This document shows, one piece after another, positions 1-12,493 of a stretch of DNA of 64,000 nucleotides. Source of the DNA: Diphasiastrum complanatum (Eukaryota; Streptophyta; Lycopodiopsida; Lycopodiales; Lycopodiaceae); the NCBI GenBank assembly GCA_029204225.1, contig CM055095.1, positions 12,819,318 through 12,883,317 on the forward strand. Reading direction: 5' to 3'. The position numbers and the translations under genes are program-made. How positions within the stretch are numbered: position 1 is the first letter of the stretch; the number at the start of each line of letters is the position of its first letter. The notes below the pieces were generated by a model that saw only the letters and a list, made by a program, of their open reading frames with translations, was not told the origin of the DNA and searched no databases.

Positions 1-405
1 CCTATCGAATATCTTTCTTAAAAGTTTTTGGAGACAAGCAACACCACCTGATTTTGGTCTACATTTGTGATTTCAAGCTACATTTGTACGAGTCCATTTT
101 GGGCGAAGCTAGTAAGTTGGAAGATGTTTCCAACTACAGTATCTAGAAAAATCAGCAACTTAAACTATGTTGTCGATTTAATTTCTGAAGTGTATGATAG
201 CCCATGCTCTACTTGTGCGATAAAAAAAAACAAATAAATTGACTTTTCTAATATTCGAATTAAGGGGAAAGATATCGTATTTAAAGGCATATTAGAAAAG
301 TTGTGTTCACAACTTTTGTTAGAACACCATGAACATTGTGTCAATTAGAAGTAGTAATGAAGTACCATTCAAAGAGATTCATTGGATCAAACAGAAAATA
401 CTCAC

Positions 406-1852
406 CGTTTGGTACTTCTACGTCCAAAATCAGGTCAAGTGCATGATCATAATATGGTACTTGAGTACTAAGGCCACTAAGATTAAAATCATCTTGTATG
501 TATTCCTCGTCGACCTCACAAAAGAACTCGTTTCCTCTTAGTCCACAAAACCAGGTAATCCATGAGGGATCATCTCCATCTGAACCACTTACATCTGATT
601 CTTCTGTATCAGTATCTGAATCTTCGCCTGAAATAAAACCCAAGTCTGTCAGCCGAAATGGGTCCCATCAAACTCAGCACCTGAAATTCACACAATCAAA
701 CCATGAAACCTGACGTTGGATTCTTTGTAACCTGGTAAAGTATAATAAGACCTGTGAGTTTTTTATATTCAAAAAGAGGAAAAAATGAACTAAGCTCACT
801 TCAAAAAATGTGCTAGAGGGTGATATGGAGTTTCATTATGGACTAGACAATGATGTTTGGAGGCCCATTGTTAGGATATAATGGCAAGTCCTCTTGTCGA
901 GCCGTGGTGGCGGCAAGACTAGAGGACGAGTGATTATGTCCTTAGCATGGGCCGACAAACACTTATTATCGTACATAATGTGTGTCACAAAAGTCTAAAC
1001 AAAATTACTGACATGATTTTCAAGATTCTGTCAATGATTACATCTGTAAGGGCTTTGTATTTATTTAATTCCATCCATGAGGCGTATGTATTTTCAAAAA
1101 TCCATTCATGAGGGTTAAGTGATTTCAAGGTTCCATTTATGAGAATTCTGTACTTTGAGGGCTGAAAATCAAAGCCAAACAAATTTGTCTAAAAAAATGA
1201 GGTCCTATAATTATGCCTTAGGTAATAGGTCCCCAAACCCACTCTGGACCGTTGATTCATGGAAGACTTGAGTAAACACACAGTATTGAATCATAGAATA
1301 ATCAATTAGCTACCGAACCACATTATAAAACTAACTACATAACGTTGTCTGGTTGCAACACCTATGTACGAAGGCTATTCTGCGAATGATACCTCAAAAA
1401 ATTTCAACATCCATCCAAGAAATATTCTGTCCAGAGCTTTTAGGGCTTGTATTGTGAGATGGACGAGGAGCTGCATTTAGATATATATACAAGTGAAGCA
1501 CACGATGTGTAAAGAATGACTCTTAGAGCTGCAAACATAATGATGCATTGCCGCCACCACGATACCTACCATCGTCGGGGTACTTGCTCTTTTCATATGC
1601 AGTTCGCGTATCTACATTTGTTGTACGATGGCCGCCCGTTGATGTTGAAGGGACTGAACGATCTTTGTCCTTGTCCTTGGCATTGGCATTGGACCCCTTG
1701 GATGCTGCTGCTGATAGAGAAGCTTTCTCTCGCAAATCATCCACCCGCTTATTGCTAGCATCTGCACCTTCCGCGTAAAAAGCAGCATCGGCTTTACTGC
1801 TTCGACCTCTTCCTTCTGTCACCCTTTGGGGCAAGCTCCTTTCTTTGTACAT
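406..1852 (-). CDS. CKB: Casein kinase 2 regulatory (beta) subunit, 5' part of gene (exons 1-2)
   Basis: Regulatory subunit of the CK2 Ser/Thr kinase tetramer. Exon 1 is 1852-1570 (start [10 protein letters not shown]) and exon 2 is 627-406. The intron has donor GTAGGT (1569-1564) and acceptor TTTCAG, and the phase fits: G from exon 1 plus GC from exon 2 make a Gly codon. Exon 1 encodes the plant-type N-terminal extension, rich in Lys, Asp and Ser, with SVPSTSTGG. Exon 2 encodes an acidic [17 protein letters not shown] stretch and then the conserved core with [25 protein letters not shown] and [15 protein letters not shown], which identify the family. Exon 2 ends at donor GTGAGT (405-400) with one base of a split codon. 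The zinc-finger dimerisation region and C terminus are expected left of base 1; nothing like them appears in 1-405, which is intron. About 168 residues are present. No stop or frameshift is seen, so the gene is probably functional. Confidence 0.93.
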
Positions 1853-2330
1853 ATCCTCGGTCGGAACTTGTTACCTTCAGCCCTATCCTTACCTTTCCTT
1901 CCCTTCCCTTCCCTTCCCTTTAACTATCTACTACTGCACCATACCCAAGTCATTCCCCCCATTCTCCTACTCGCACGCGCGCACGCACGCAGCGTCAGGT
2001 AATTTGACAGCAATAGCAAAAATCTAGCAGCTCAAAAGGAAGTAAAATCAGATCCTCCTCCTGGGCTTTGGGCTTTGGTGCTGTCGGAGCAACTAAACGG
2101 GAAAGATGATCCTCAATGCTCATAGAGAATGTGAAAAAGGAAGAGAGAGAGAGAGATGATACATGTAAAGGCCCGCCTGCCTGAGGATAAGGGGCGGGCC
2201 TACTGGACGGCCATAGCCGGAGCTTGGAAGAGATCTTTACGCTCTAAAATAAAAAAAGAAGAAGAAAAAAAGTAGAAGAAGAAGAAGAAGAAGGAAAAAG
2301 AAAGAAGAAGAAGCGAGAGGGGGCGCATGC
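1853..2330 (-). promoter_or_regulatory. Probable 5' UTR and promoter side of the CK2-beta gene
   Basis: This stretch lies directly upstream of the CK2-beta start codon. On the gene strand it carries an AAGGG-type purine repeat (complement of the CCTTCC repeats at 1893-1920) and, further out, a GAA-rich run (about 2255-2320). Such purine/pyrimidine tracts are common in plant leaders and core promoters. No clear TATA box was recognised. The role is inferred from position only. Confidence 0.4.
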
Positions 2331-4139
2331 ACACATACGTATGTGAGGTGTGGTGTGCCTTAAAAATTGGGGCTTTATGTGATTGTCCTTTGTTTAATTA
2401 AGGCATGTCCAAGAAACATTGTTTGGACCTTAGGGTGGGTTTCCATGGTCTCTTATTGCCCATTTTTCTCTGTCATAACTCAACATGACTTCAAGGTTCT
2501 CATGTTTAGAGAATGGCTTGAAGATCCCGGGTGTTACATCGCAAAGGGCCTTTGCCACCTCATCGCATCACGTGATGGAAACTCAGACCAAGTCCAAAAA
2601 ACCAATGACTTGCACTCTCTCTCACTAAAGGTCCATCGTTGGATGCCCACCTGGCATGTACTACTTGTGCATATTCTAGTGAAAAGCGGGAGATTGGTGC
2701 TTCCACCACTCCCCACTCTTGGATCATTGTAACACCTTGACTCCTTGTGACGATGCAAGATAGGCTACTCCATTGAGACTTGCAATAAGAGCCTAATAAA
2801 TTGAAATGTTGTAGAATAAGGTCAAGCCACACTTCCTTTGGATTGAACTATTAAAAATATGTATATGTTCTCATCTTTCAATGATTATTGTGAAGTTTTA
2901 AAAGAAAACTTGTGTAAGTAAAATTTCATAACCAAAGCACGTGACATACATTTAACTTTACCAAATACATCATGTCAAAATTGCATGGCATACAACCTTG
3001 AACATTCGATTTTCACTTTGGCAAAGAGTCGAGACTCATGAGCATTGGTGCTACTTTTGATGCACCCCGTTGGAATCTTACCTATTAGAATGATTGATGG
3101 AGTGAGGCTATGATTACCACCTCAAATTAACAAATCTTTCTTGACCCAGCTAATTGAAATGCCACTCCTAACAATATGCATTAAAAAAAAAATTCTATTG
3201 TAATTTTTTTTCACCAACAGTTATTGAATTGGAATCAAGATTAGCACTCCTCATCTCAAACAAATGAAATGAAGTTCTAACCAACTCACCACTTACTAGA
3301 AGACATATCATTAATATATTTGAAAGGTCAAAGTGCTTTTAATAAAATTTTTCAGTCACTTCCAAATTAACATCTGCTACTAGATAATCTTTCACTATTG
3401 GCAGGCATGTGGGGGGAAGAGCTCGGGCTTATTTATTAGAGATACATGTTATAGATTAGTTAAAATATTTTCTAGTTAATGCATCTTTTGAACGAAGTGG
3501 ATGGGATTCAATATCGCGCTAACGACAAATGCACTTCACGAGCTAGGGAAGCAAGACGATATCAATGCAAGGGAGAGCCAAAGCCATAACCTACGAGCCC
3601 ACAACTACTCCAACCTACATTAGTAATCATTTCTCTTGACTTAGATAAGATAATTGTCACCTATGTTCAAGATATTTGTTTCCTTTGGAAATTATAGTGA
3701 TCTATGTAGTTCAAACAACTTATAATCTCCATGCGCGGCATTTGCACACTTTTTAATTATATTTTGCAAGCCTCCTTCTAGCAAAGTGTCATGCAATGGC
3801 CCATATGTTCAAGGATTACAAAAATTCCATGTGTGCCACTCATCCTAAAGGCCATTGGAAAGGCATCCCCAAAGAATCTTTGAAATTTGTGATCGTAGGT
3901 ATCATATGATCCTTATGGCCAATAAGTATTTTTTAGGTAAAGAATAAATTATGCACCAGTCTGGAAAATCAATTTTTCATTAAGAATATCTTGTGAATAC
4001 AACACACCACTAATTTGGCTATAATCTTGAATTTTGGTCCACTTGTATGTCACGAGGGCTCTATCTAACTTAAAAAGACCCAAACCACAAGTAAATTTCT
4101 ATGGAAACACCATTGCTCTAATACCAAAATAAAATTGAT
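2331..4139. other. Noncoding stretch, no gene recognised
   Basis: AT-rich DNA without a recognisable gene. The 121-codon open frame at 2367-2732 has no family features and shadows open frames on the other strand. A TCCATCGTTGG motif at about 2633 recurs at 12.5-12.8 kb. The part from about 3900 may be degraded flank or leader of the copia element that follows. Confidence 0.4.
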
Positions 4140-5308
4140 GGGAACTATACGCAATTATGTGTATAAAGATTGTTAAGTGTAGATCCTTAAGATCTTGTTG
4201 CATGTGCCAAAAAGGAGTATTGTGGAGCCAAACTACCCAACCAAGCAGAAAGTGACTGTGAGAAACGAATGGAAGTCACTCAAAACACAGTTCCAAATGG
4301 CAAATCCTTCACGAATGAGATTTTGAGGACTAATAGGCATTTTCATGGAAGAAAATTAAGACATCAAATCATTTTTCACGCAAATCAAGGAGTTGCAAAA
4401 CTAGTTGACCATAATTGGTGAACCTATAAGGGATTTGGAACTAGTTCACATGGCAATAAATGGTCCAAAAATTTCCAACTGTTTGCAAGTAGCATTGCAT
4501 CAAGAGAGAGGCTACCGACATTCGAAGATCTTCATGGTATCCTATTATAGGAAGAATAGAAGTGAGAGGTGGTGAAATCTTGACAACCCTCATCAGATGA
4601 TCAAGCAATGCTAGCCAAGGGGAAGAACAAGTTTAAGAAACTCCCAAATAAATCAAATGTGACTGATGATGATGAAGAATGCTCATCATGCAAGAAAAAG
4701 AAGGGTAAGTCTTTCTATTGGCAAAAACCTAGAGATTGTTGCAAAAAGAAGGCCGATATCAAGAAGGGCAAGATGAAGTAGTTGAGTAATCTTGTTGAAG
4801 AAGACCTTGATAGTGACAATGGAGATCAAAGCATGTCATTTGCAACTGCATTGGCATTGGTATGTGGATTCAGAAGAAACTAGACATATGACAAGCAACA
4901 AATCTTGGTTTAAGAAGTTGGAGCTAACCAATGATGGAGATAGAGTTTCAAAAGCAAATGGTAATGAGTGCCAAATCCATGGCATTGAATTCAATTTCAT
5001 GATGGACAAGTGAAGGTAATTTAAAATGTTTTGTATGTTCATGGGCTACAAAAAAATCTTTCATAAGTTAAAAGTATAATTCAACAACTAAAAATGTTAG
5101 ATCAAGGATATGAAACAAGGTTTCATGATGATTGTTGATGGGTTTCGTGGTAAGATTTGTGGTTTGCACAAGTTAAATGTTGTTGTCTCAAAGGGCAATG
5201 CATTGGCATCAACGTCAATATCTCAAGGCCACTTGTGGCATAGACACCTAAGGCATTTGAACTTCAAAACCTTGAGGCTACTTTGCAAGCTCAAGATGGT
5301 GACAAGTC

Positions 5309-5999
5309 TGTCGAAAATCGTGCAACGGAGGCTCGGTTGCTCAAAGCGTAGGCGCGTAGGAACGGAAACGCAACAGTTAGTAGCAGAAATATTCAAGTTG
5401 AAGAATTCATACAGTTTGCACAAATGAACGATGCAGTAGTGAGACAAAAATTGCACAATGAAATATCAACAGTGAGTACAATGGCTTGAAGTAATAACTT
5501 CAGCTTGCTGAGCGTGATAATGTTGGCTACAAATAACTCTTATTGAAACTGAATTTTCAAAAATTAAATTTACGTAGTTTGTTTCAGCTAATATAGAAAT
5601 TTACAAGAGAGGAAATATCTTACAAGCCTTTGAGGCTATTTATGCCAGTCTTTGCATATGTACAAAAAGTTGGTAACCGTCAACCGCCTTTGGGATATTT
5701 GTTTGTCCCAGCTGTTTTTAGGGTTACTCATCCATTGGTGAAGTTGGTCAGCATAAATGCGAAAAAGACGAAAGTGCCTAAAAATGATTTCTAAGGTATT
5801 CTGGCCACTTGGCCCGTGTGTCGCATTTTTCGCTAAGGAGCGAAAAAGGCGAAAAAGATGAAGGTGCCTAAAAATGATTTTTCTGACATAGAAAATCTTA
5901 AAGGGGAGAAGGCCAAAAAATATGTTGTTGGCCTTCGATTTTTCAGGATGCTCATTACTTGAACGATTTGTTTTAAGGTTGAGCATAATAAATCTAACA
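5309..5999 (-). repeat. 3' LTR of the nested copia element
   Basis: On the minus strand the sequence begins TGTTAGATTTATT right after the purine tract and ends ...TTCGACA, giving TG...CA ends and about 691 bp. The left edge falls exactly where homology of the host copia element stops. The LTR contains repeated GCGAAAAAGACGAA/TTTTTCGC-type words, also found in the LTRs at 17.5 and 22.5 kb, so these families are related. Confidence 0.7.
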
Positions 6000-7225
6000 G
6001 TCTCCCTTAATGTGGATCCTGAAAAACTTTGATCTTCAGATTTAACATATCGTTAAATCTGAGATGTTGCTCCTTTGATAGAGCTTTGTGAAGTAATTTG
6101 TTGTCATGTAATTTGTAGAAGTTGGCTTGCTGACTGAAGGCAGGTCTTGTACTACATTCTGAACTGACATTTGCTGAATACTGTTGTAGTAGATGGCCAA
6201 GTCTGAAATGCCACAGATAATCAGTTGATTCAGAAGTGGCAATGTGAAGAGCTTGACTGTTAGAAGAATAGCAGTGGCTGAATTTGTAAAGATATCCGCT
6301 TCTTCTTCCGTAGGCTAGACCTTTCGGGATTTGTCAAGGATTGTGTAGCCTTCTATATCGAATTCGACCCTCCAACCTAAATCGGTGATTCTACTAACTG
6401 AAAGTAGATTCTTGGTTAGATTTGGAACGTGGAGAATGTTGGACAGCAACTTGACTTCACGCTTTTTAAATTCAACCCTGACTGTTCCTTCACCTTTGAT
6501 TGAATACGATGAGTTGTCTCCAAGTTGCACAACTCAAGAGTGGGTAAACGACTTGTAGTCTTTGAACCAGTCGCGATGGTGAGTCATGTGTTGAGTTGCT
6601 CCGGAGTCTAGATACCAGGAATCAATATCCTGTTGTTCTCCGACTTTGGTCATGAAAGCTGCTTTGTCTTCTTCTTCTTGTTGTTGCTGATTTGAGTGAC
6701 TGGCTATAGCACCATGTGCTTGTTGTTGGAACTACTTCTTCTTTTCATTGTTGTACTTCAAAGTTCGGCAGTCCTTGATTTCGTGACCAATCCTCTTACA
6801 GTATCTGTAGAATAGTTTCTGCACAGGTTGGAATGATGAAGAGCTTGAATTCGATCTTGAACCAAAATTTGGTCCAAACTGCATGTTGCTCTTTTTGTCA
6901 ATAGAGCCTGACATTGTAGATCTCTTGGATCTAAACTTCTGATTTTTTGAATACAGAGCTTGAGGATCCAATCCTGAGCCTGAGGAGGATGTTGATCTTC
7001 TGATTTCTTCTTGTAGGAGCAACGAGATTACTCTTGATAGAGTAAGGTGCTCCTGGGTAGAAATTGCCATTACCCAATTTTCATAGGCTTCAGGTAGACT
7101 CGATAATAGAGTCATGAGTGCATCGGAATCTTCTATGACTGAGCCTATTGCAGTCATCTACTCCATGAGATTTTTGAAAGTGTTGAGGTGACTCGAAAAA
7201 CTATCTTCTTCAAACATTTTGAGGT
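5309..7225 (-). mobile_element. Nested, internally deleted Ty1-copia element with 3' LTR
   Basis: A copia copy inserted in the opposite direction into the element at 4140-7680. On the minus strand: Gag (7222-6730, containing FSSHLNTFKNLME and a knuckle with CKRIGHEIKDC), protease start near 6600, pre-integrase region with VPNLTKNLLSVSRI (6530-6315) and LWHFRLGHL (about 6220). The frame then jumps directly to the polyprotein tail (KEQHLRFNDMLNLKI, about 6080-6030). Integrase, RT and RNase H are therefore deleted. A polypurine-type stretch (TTAAGGGAGA) precedes the 3' LTR. The 5' LTR and Gag N terminus are missing. In the zinc knuckle the first Cys is Tyr (FYRYCK). Non-autonomous and dead. Confidence 0.85.
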
Positions 7226-7680
7226 TGAAGGGTGTGTACTAGGCAATTTACATATGGAGAATTTCAATAAGGAATGGGTAACAAAGGCAAAACAGGTGCA
7301 TGAACTAGTGTACTCATATCTATGCGGACCAATGAAGGTAATGTCGATTGGTGACGCCTTTTGCTTTTTGACTTTCATTGATGACTACTCAAGGAATACT
7401 TGGATCTACATAATTAGAGAGAAGTCCTGTACATTTGGATGCTTCAAGAACTTCAAAGCATTGGTGGAGAACCAATCGAGTACCAAGATCAAGGTGCTCA
7501 GATCTAATCGTGGTGGTGAGTATTGATCCGTAGTTTTTATTAATTTTTGCAAAGAGCATGGAATCTAACAACAGTTTGCACAGGTTGATACACCTCAATT
7601 GGGGAAGCTGAGAGAAAGAATCACATGATTGCTGAAGCTGCTAAGGCATTGACTATGAGGAGACATTCACTCTCATAGCC

Positions 7681-9520
7681 AAATGGAATACACTTCATAT
7701 GGTTATTGCCTTGGTAACATTGTTTGGATGGAATCTACATCAAATGGACATATAGTTTGTTAACCCTAGCATTCACATTAGTATTAGGACAACTCCATGT
7801 TGTTCCAATCCCTAATAATGCGATTGCTCCCGCACAAATCCACGTGCCTTTAAGAGCAATTTGGTTATCAACTTACCTGACATATTATTAGGCTTCAATG
7901 GAATGCAGGCAAAAAACAATCCTATATGCATTATTCTACGAAGAATGAGCAAATGTCAGAATTGGTTCAATTTTACTTTTTCTGAATGTAAGCAAAGTAG
8001 ACCTAATACCTTACTTTGTAGCATCATATCAATTCCATTACATTATCAATTCCATTCATATAGCTTGTAACCACATCATTGTTTGCAATAACCAAAGCAC
8101 GTTTAAAGCACGAACCTGAATAGTCATTGTAAATGAATCCTGTGAGGAATTCATGATTGTTCAATGACGTCTCCTTCGGAAAACAGTTTTTGACAAATCC
8201 GGGTCTATGTATTGAAATGAGTTTCAGCAAGCCCCATGATAGTGTTACCATAAGAAAGCAAGTTCCTTCTAATCCTATTTTACTCTTATCTTATGATAGT
8301 TTTAGAAGTATATCATTGCATACATCTATTTTTTCTTCAATCAAAGAAGTGTTTGTCATTTGTATACATACCTGGATCGGCAGATTTTGAAGTGTTTCGA
8401 AAATGGATGGAATAGAGTTGAAGATTCAAGTATCAATGATGAGTCATAGCAAAGGCTGTAAACGACATACATTTCATTTGTTATGTAAAAAAGCATTCAA
8501 TATATGAATCGTCATCGAAAACAATCATAAATGTGGTTGAAAAAATAGATAATTGGTCGTTGTCCATCAACAATGGTCTACCAATCAATCATAGCAAAAA
8601 ATGGAAATCGTTTAAAGTTGGTTCATCTGCTCGTATACCATAAGACTAATGCAGAACTCACAAGTATGTGTTGGAAACAATCATTCCAATGTGTTACTAA
8701 AGAGGCATTCCATCGTTGTCTATGCTTCATTATGTGTGCTAAATGGATGCAAACCACCTCAACCAAAAATATGTGCACATATTGTGCAATTTTGTCACAT
8801 TTGGAGCGCGCTATCAACCTGTCCCAGCGTTGTAGAATCGTCAACCAAACTAAAAAAATTTATGCCAATAAAGCAATTCCAAGTATTGCTAAAAAAACAT
8901 CCTATCAGTTCTTTCTGAGGGTCGCGCTTCAAAAGCATTAATCAATATGGAAATACTAGATTAGGAACACAAAGTGTAGCTAAAAAATAGCAGATTGTAT
9001 ATATATGTGGATTGCACTCTAGAACTAGTATCCTTCCACAAATTGTAGTAAAAAAAGCCTTCTTAACTTGTTGTAGACATGGTGAACTACAAAGTAGCAA
9101 TAAGCATAAGGACCATAGCAAAGGATCTCTTATCGTGAGGTATTAGGTAGTTTAATTCATGCAAGCATATGGGCGCCACTGATCAAGCCTCCTCCGAAGA
9201 ATGGAGAGAGGACGAAGAAGAGTCGTGGGAGTGTAGATATAAGTCACTCTTATATAGATTTCACCTTTTCTCTTCCCGTAAGAGATGAGGTTAAGCAAAC
9301 CTACCCAACACATAACTTGTGAAATAAGTAATTATTTTCACCTGTAGAATATTTTAAGATAGATCTTGACCATCCACAACAAAAGTGTTGTTTGAAGGGG
9401 TATTATATATCACCAATATTAAGTGTGAGACCATTGTTCCTCAAGAGAATTAGATGCAACCCAGCATAGCATATACTGATAAATGTCGTAAAATGTAATT
9501 AGGTATCATCCATGAGAGAG

Positions 9521-9523
<3 letters not shown>
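7681..9523. other. Noncoding stretch, no gene recognised
   Basis: AT-rich sequence. The first 150 bases probably belong to the decayed copia element, since weak RT-like words occur around 7715. Open frames near 8573-8941 on both strands have no family features I recognise. Nothing else stands out. Confidence 0.4.

Positions 9524-9609
<86 letters not shown>
9524..9609. repeat. (GA)43 microsatellite
   Basis: 86 bp of uninterrupted GA dinucleotides. It sits at the start of the first copy of a direct repeat whose second copy (10.2 kb) has only about six GA units. Confidence 0.98.
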
Positions 9610-9612
<3 letters not shown>

Positions 9613-9616
9613 CACT

Positions 9617-9958
9617 TAGTTCCTCTTGACAAAGCAAGACTGAAGCTCTTTAAAGCCTTTATTCATAATCCAACAAGGTAAAGTACAGCTGAAAAGTAAA
9701 ATACAGTACTAGAAAGCACCATAAAGCATAATCACTTTCAAGATGTCCAGCTGATACCTGCCACCATCCCACAAAACAAAACTGCTCAAGTTAGTTCAGT
9801 GAGGAAGACAGGTGTCATAGCTGAACAATAATTGTTTTTCATGTCCAAAAGAAGTTATACTACTTAACAGCTTTGAATAACATTTTAAAACATAGTCCAG
9901 TCTTTCCAAACACACAATGTTTTAGTGATAGGCCAAGTTGTTATATCACCGTATCGAG
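9617..9958. repeat. Direct repeat, copy 1 (partner 10237-10580)
   Basis: About 342 bp, roughly 80-85% identical by eye to 10237-10580, offset 620 bp. Shared blocks include TTCCTCTTGACAAAGCAAGAC, GCCTTTATTCATAA and GTCCAAAAGAAGTTATACTA. Each copy is preceded by a GA tract. No coding content. It could be a tandem duplication or LTR fragments. Confidence 0.85.
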
Positions 9959-10210
9959 TATAAGTAGCCCTATCAGTGTCAATGATAAAAGAATGCATCA
10001 TTACGGCCTTTTTTCATACAACAAATAAGCGTCTGAATAAAATGGTTAGGTGGAGGTAGGAGCTCCCCATAACCCAAAAGAGCAGCATCTTGAAACCACC
10101 CTGTGGACTAAAACATGAAAACAAACCTTTGTTAGCTTATGAACTGGATAAAATGTAGGGATTTAGTACTATCCCAACCAAGGAATAGCCAAAGTTACAC
10201 CACAAGGATG

Positions 10211-10580
10211 CAGAGAGAGAGATACACAATTTCACATAGTTCCTCTTGACAAAGCAAGACCAAACCCTTTGAAGCCTTTATTCATAAACCAACAAGGTAC
10301 AGTAAAGCTAAAAAGTAAAATACAGCACAGTAAAGCACCATATAGCATAACCACTCTCAAAACGTCCAGCTAATACCTGCCACCATCCCACAACACAAAA
10401 CCACATGAGCTAGTACAGTGGGGAATACATGTGTCATAGCTGAGCGTTAGTTGTTATCTATGTCCAAAAGAAGTTATACTACTTAGCAACATAAATAGCA
10501 TCTTAAATCATAGTCCAGACTACCCAAACACAAAGACGGTTTTTTAGCAATAGGCCAAGCCCTGCCATTACCGTATCAAG
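10211..10580. repeat. Direct repeat, copy 2 with short GA tract
   Basis: Second copy of the repeat described at 9617-9958. The leading GA tract (10211-10222) is short, so the expansion in copy 1 happened after duplication, or this one contracted. Confidence 0.85.
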
Positions 10581-12200
10581 GTGAGTGCCATGCTGATCAG
10601 TTTTTGGGCATTGGTCCATATCAGTTCATTTCGTTTAAAGCATAAGTATGAATAGTTTTCACCGTATATATTGCTTTATCGCTAAAAGAAATGGTGTGAA
10701 CACGTGTGTAGGTGTCAGAGCAAATCCATGCTATGCTAACCCTGGTGACTTAAGAAATGTCACGCACTACTGTCCATACTCCGGAGCATATCCATGCTTT
10801 CCAGTCGTATCTCACCATAATTTGATATAAGTACTAAATGGGTAATAAATTTGTAGAAGCCATGGTTGAATAGTGTAGTTACGAATGAACTTACGTTTAT
10901 CGTAGCTCCATATCCAACCCATGGTTTTTTAAGACCTTGAATTGGATAGACTACATCTTATTAGTGAGGTTTATGTGGTTTTTACAAGGTATTAGGGCAG
11001 ATCTGTGCCATTCTAATTCTTTTGCAAGAACCGTTTATCTATGCAAATCCATGCTGTCCAAGATAAATTGAAGAGAGACCTTGTTTTAGAATAGCGTAGG
11101 TGTCATTATATACAGAGTAGTTACATCATTTATGAGGTGATATAGTCGAACTCAGTACGAACCAACTGATTTTTGTATTTAGGATCATTATTAGTCAGCG
11201 AGAATGGAATATATTTGTAAAGAGACACCTTCCCTTTTGAGCGTAGGTGGGGCCTGCAAAATCTGAAAACTGTTTGGAAAACTCATACCTGGATGATCGT
11301 AGAAGCAACTTCTTGTGAGGATGCCATGTTAGTCCCTCGAGTTCTCTTGTCTTCTTTAGACTCAAACCATTTATAACGTTATTGTCAGATATTGTGAAAA
11401 TGATACTAAGCATGTTAAGAAAAGCCTTACTAATCATTGCTTATATAAGTCTGAAGCGAATGGCTTAATGTGCATACCTGCGCAAACGCTTATAGCTTTA
11501 TGGTTCAAAACCAAACTTAATCGAAAATGAAGATAGTAGTAATATTTGGTGCTACAAAGAGCGCAAGTTTATCTGTTAGTGCTTAGACACAATAGTATTT
11601 CCTTTGAAATCGCAACCATTCAAACGTATGATAGCAAACAGGTTAAAGCATGAGACATACTAATCATAATCAGATCGTGCCAGTATCTGAGTTGTATATT
11701 TTGTATAATAGCATGATGCTACAATGGCTTCATCTCTAGACTATGTATGTAACCTTTCGTTACTTATGGAACAACCAAACATTCATATTGTCCTTTGAAG
11801 GATAGTAATGCCTATTGTATACTATAGTTATTAAAAAGGTTAACTACAACACATTTCTAGAAGGCATGAGAATAAGAATTTATCATAGGAAGTCCCATAG
11901 GAAGTTCCACAAACTTCACAAACATCATGCTTACATACAATGAATAAAAAAAGAGAGAGAGAAAGATAGAGAGATAACAAGCAAAATAGTTTAGATCCAA
12001 AATGGCATGAGATAGCTACAAAACTTTGGTTCTTCATCATTGATTGTGAGGAGAGCTACACATATTTATGGAGTTTGAGATAGAACCACATCCATCCATT
12101 CCAAAATGACAACTAAAGTGACATCTAGAGTCTATGTGACATTTGTCACTTGCCATGCATGAAATTCTACCAGCTTTTTACAAGTGTTTGATGCTCCAGA
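10581..12200. other. Noncoding stretch, no gene recognised
   Basis: AT-rich DNA with no protein family signal on either strand. The words GCAAATCCATGCT and GCATATCCATGCT recur loosely between 10720 and 11060, suggesting an old degraded repeat. Confidence 0.4.
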
Positions 12201-12216
12201 CATTAAACATAGATTT

Positions 12217-12400
12217 TCCAACAGTGGTATCTGAGCCGAGAGCTCATATCTGAGAGCTTACGACAATTTCTTGCGCTGTGCGCGAAGAAATAATTTTCGC
12301 TTGGTTGCCCATGGCCTCCCCCAGCAAGGCCTCATGGTCAATACGGTCAGGGAGGATAGTTCTGGTGGTCCCGAACCGGGGAGAATCCGGACGGAAGTTA
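12217..12400 (+). mobile_element. LTR end plus primer-binding site and leader of a copia-type element
   Basis: TTTTCCAACA followed by GTGGTATCTGAGCCGAGAGC fits the junction of an LTR (ending CA) with a primer-binding site for initiator-Met tRNA (family consensus TGGTATCAGAGC). One mismatch in the core (CTGAG for CAGAG) is visible. The leader that follows contains no recognisable Gag. The rest of the element is missing or unrecognisable. Confidence 0.65.
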
Positions 12401-12493
12401 AGTGGGGGGTCGGAGGACCTTTCATCCTTTCATCCTTTCATATCTACGATAAAGAGTTTGACTACACACAACCATTCATAATGTATGAAGTGC

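Larger units (their letters stand above)
4140..7680 (+). mobile_element. Degenerate Ty1-copia retrotransposon, split by a nested element
   Basis: Remnant of a copia Gag-Pol polyprotein. Gag tail with a degraded zinc knuckle (CSSCKKKKGK...CCKKKADIKKGK) lies at about 4640-4780. The protease start (HWYVDSEETRHMT, where the family has a D-S-G motif) is near 4853-4890. The GAG pre-integrase domain (LWHRHLRHLNFKTLRLL) is at 5230-5300. After an interruption, the integrase resumes at about 7228 with the YLCGPMKVMSIGDAF and FIDDYSRNTWIYIIREK motifs and LRSNRGGEY, where the usual catalytic Asp of SDxGGEY is Asn. The reading frame is broken by many stops and shifts. A related copy at 41880-42600 shows what is missing at the interruption. 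No LTR or RNase H was found. Clearly non-functional. Confidence 0.85.

Noticed and set aside
1-405. A third CK2-beta exon at the left edge
   Set aside because: No frame on the minus strand encodes the expected zinc-finger part or the helix following exon 2. The segment reads as intron.
1516-1778. Plus-strand open frames over 1516-1778
   Set aside because: They are antisense shadows of CK2-beta exon 1.
2367-2832. 121-codon open frame and opposite-strand frames
   Set aside because: No domain, no splice context and overlapping frames on both strands. Probably chance.
8573-8941. Overlapping open frames resembling helical repeats
   Set aside because: I tested by eye for PPR-like spacing and found none. 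Both strands are open, so coding is unsupported.
12330-12420. Resemblance to 5S rRNA (GAATCCGGACGGAAGTTAAG)
   Set aside because: Only a short word matches. The box A/IE/box C promoter layout and the 120 nt length are absent, and the context is a retroelement leader.
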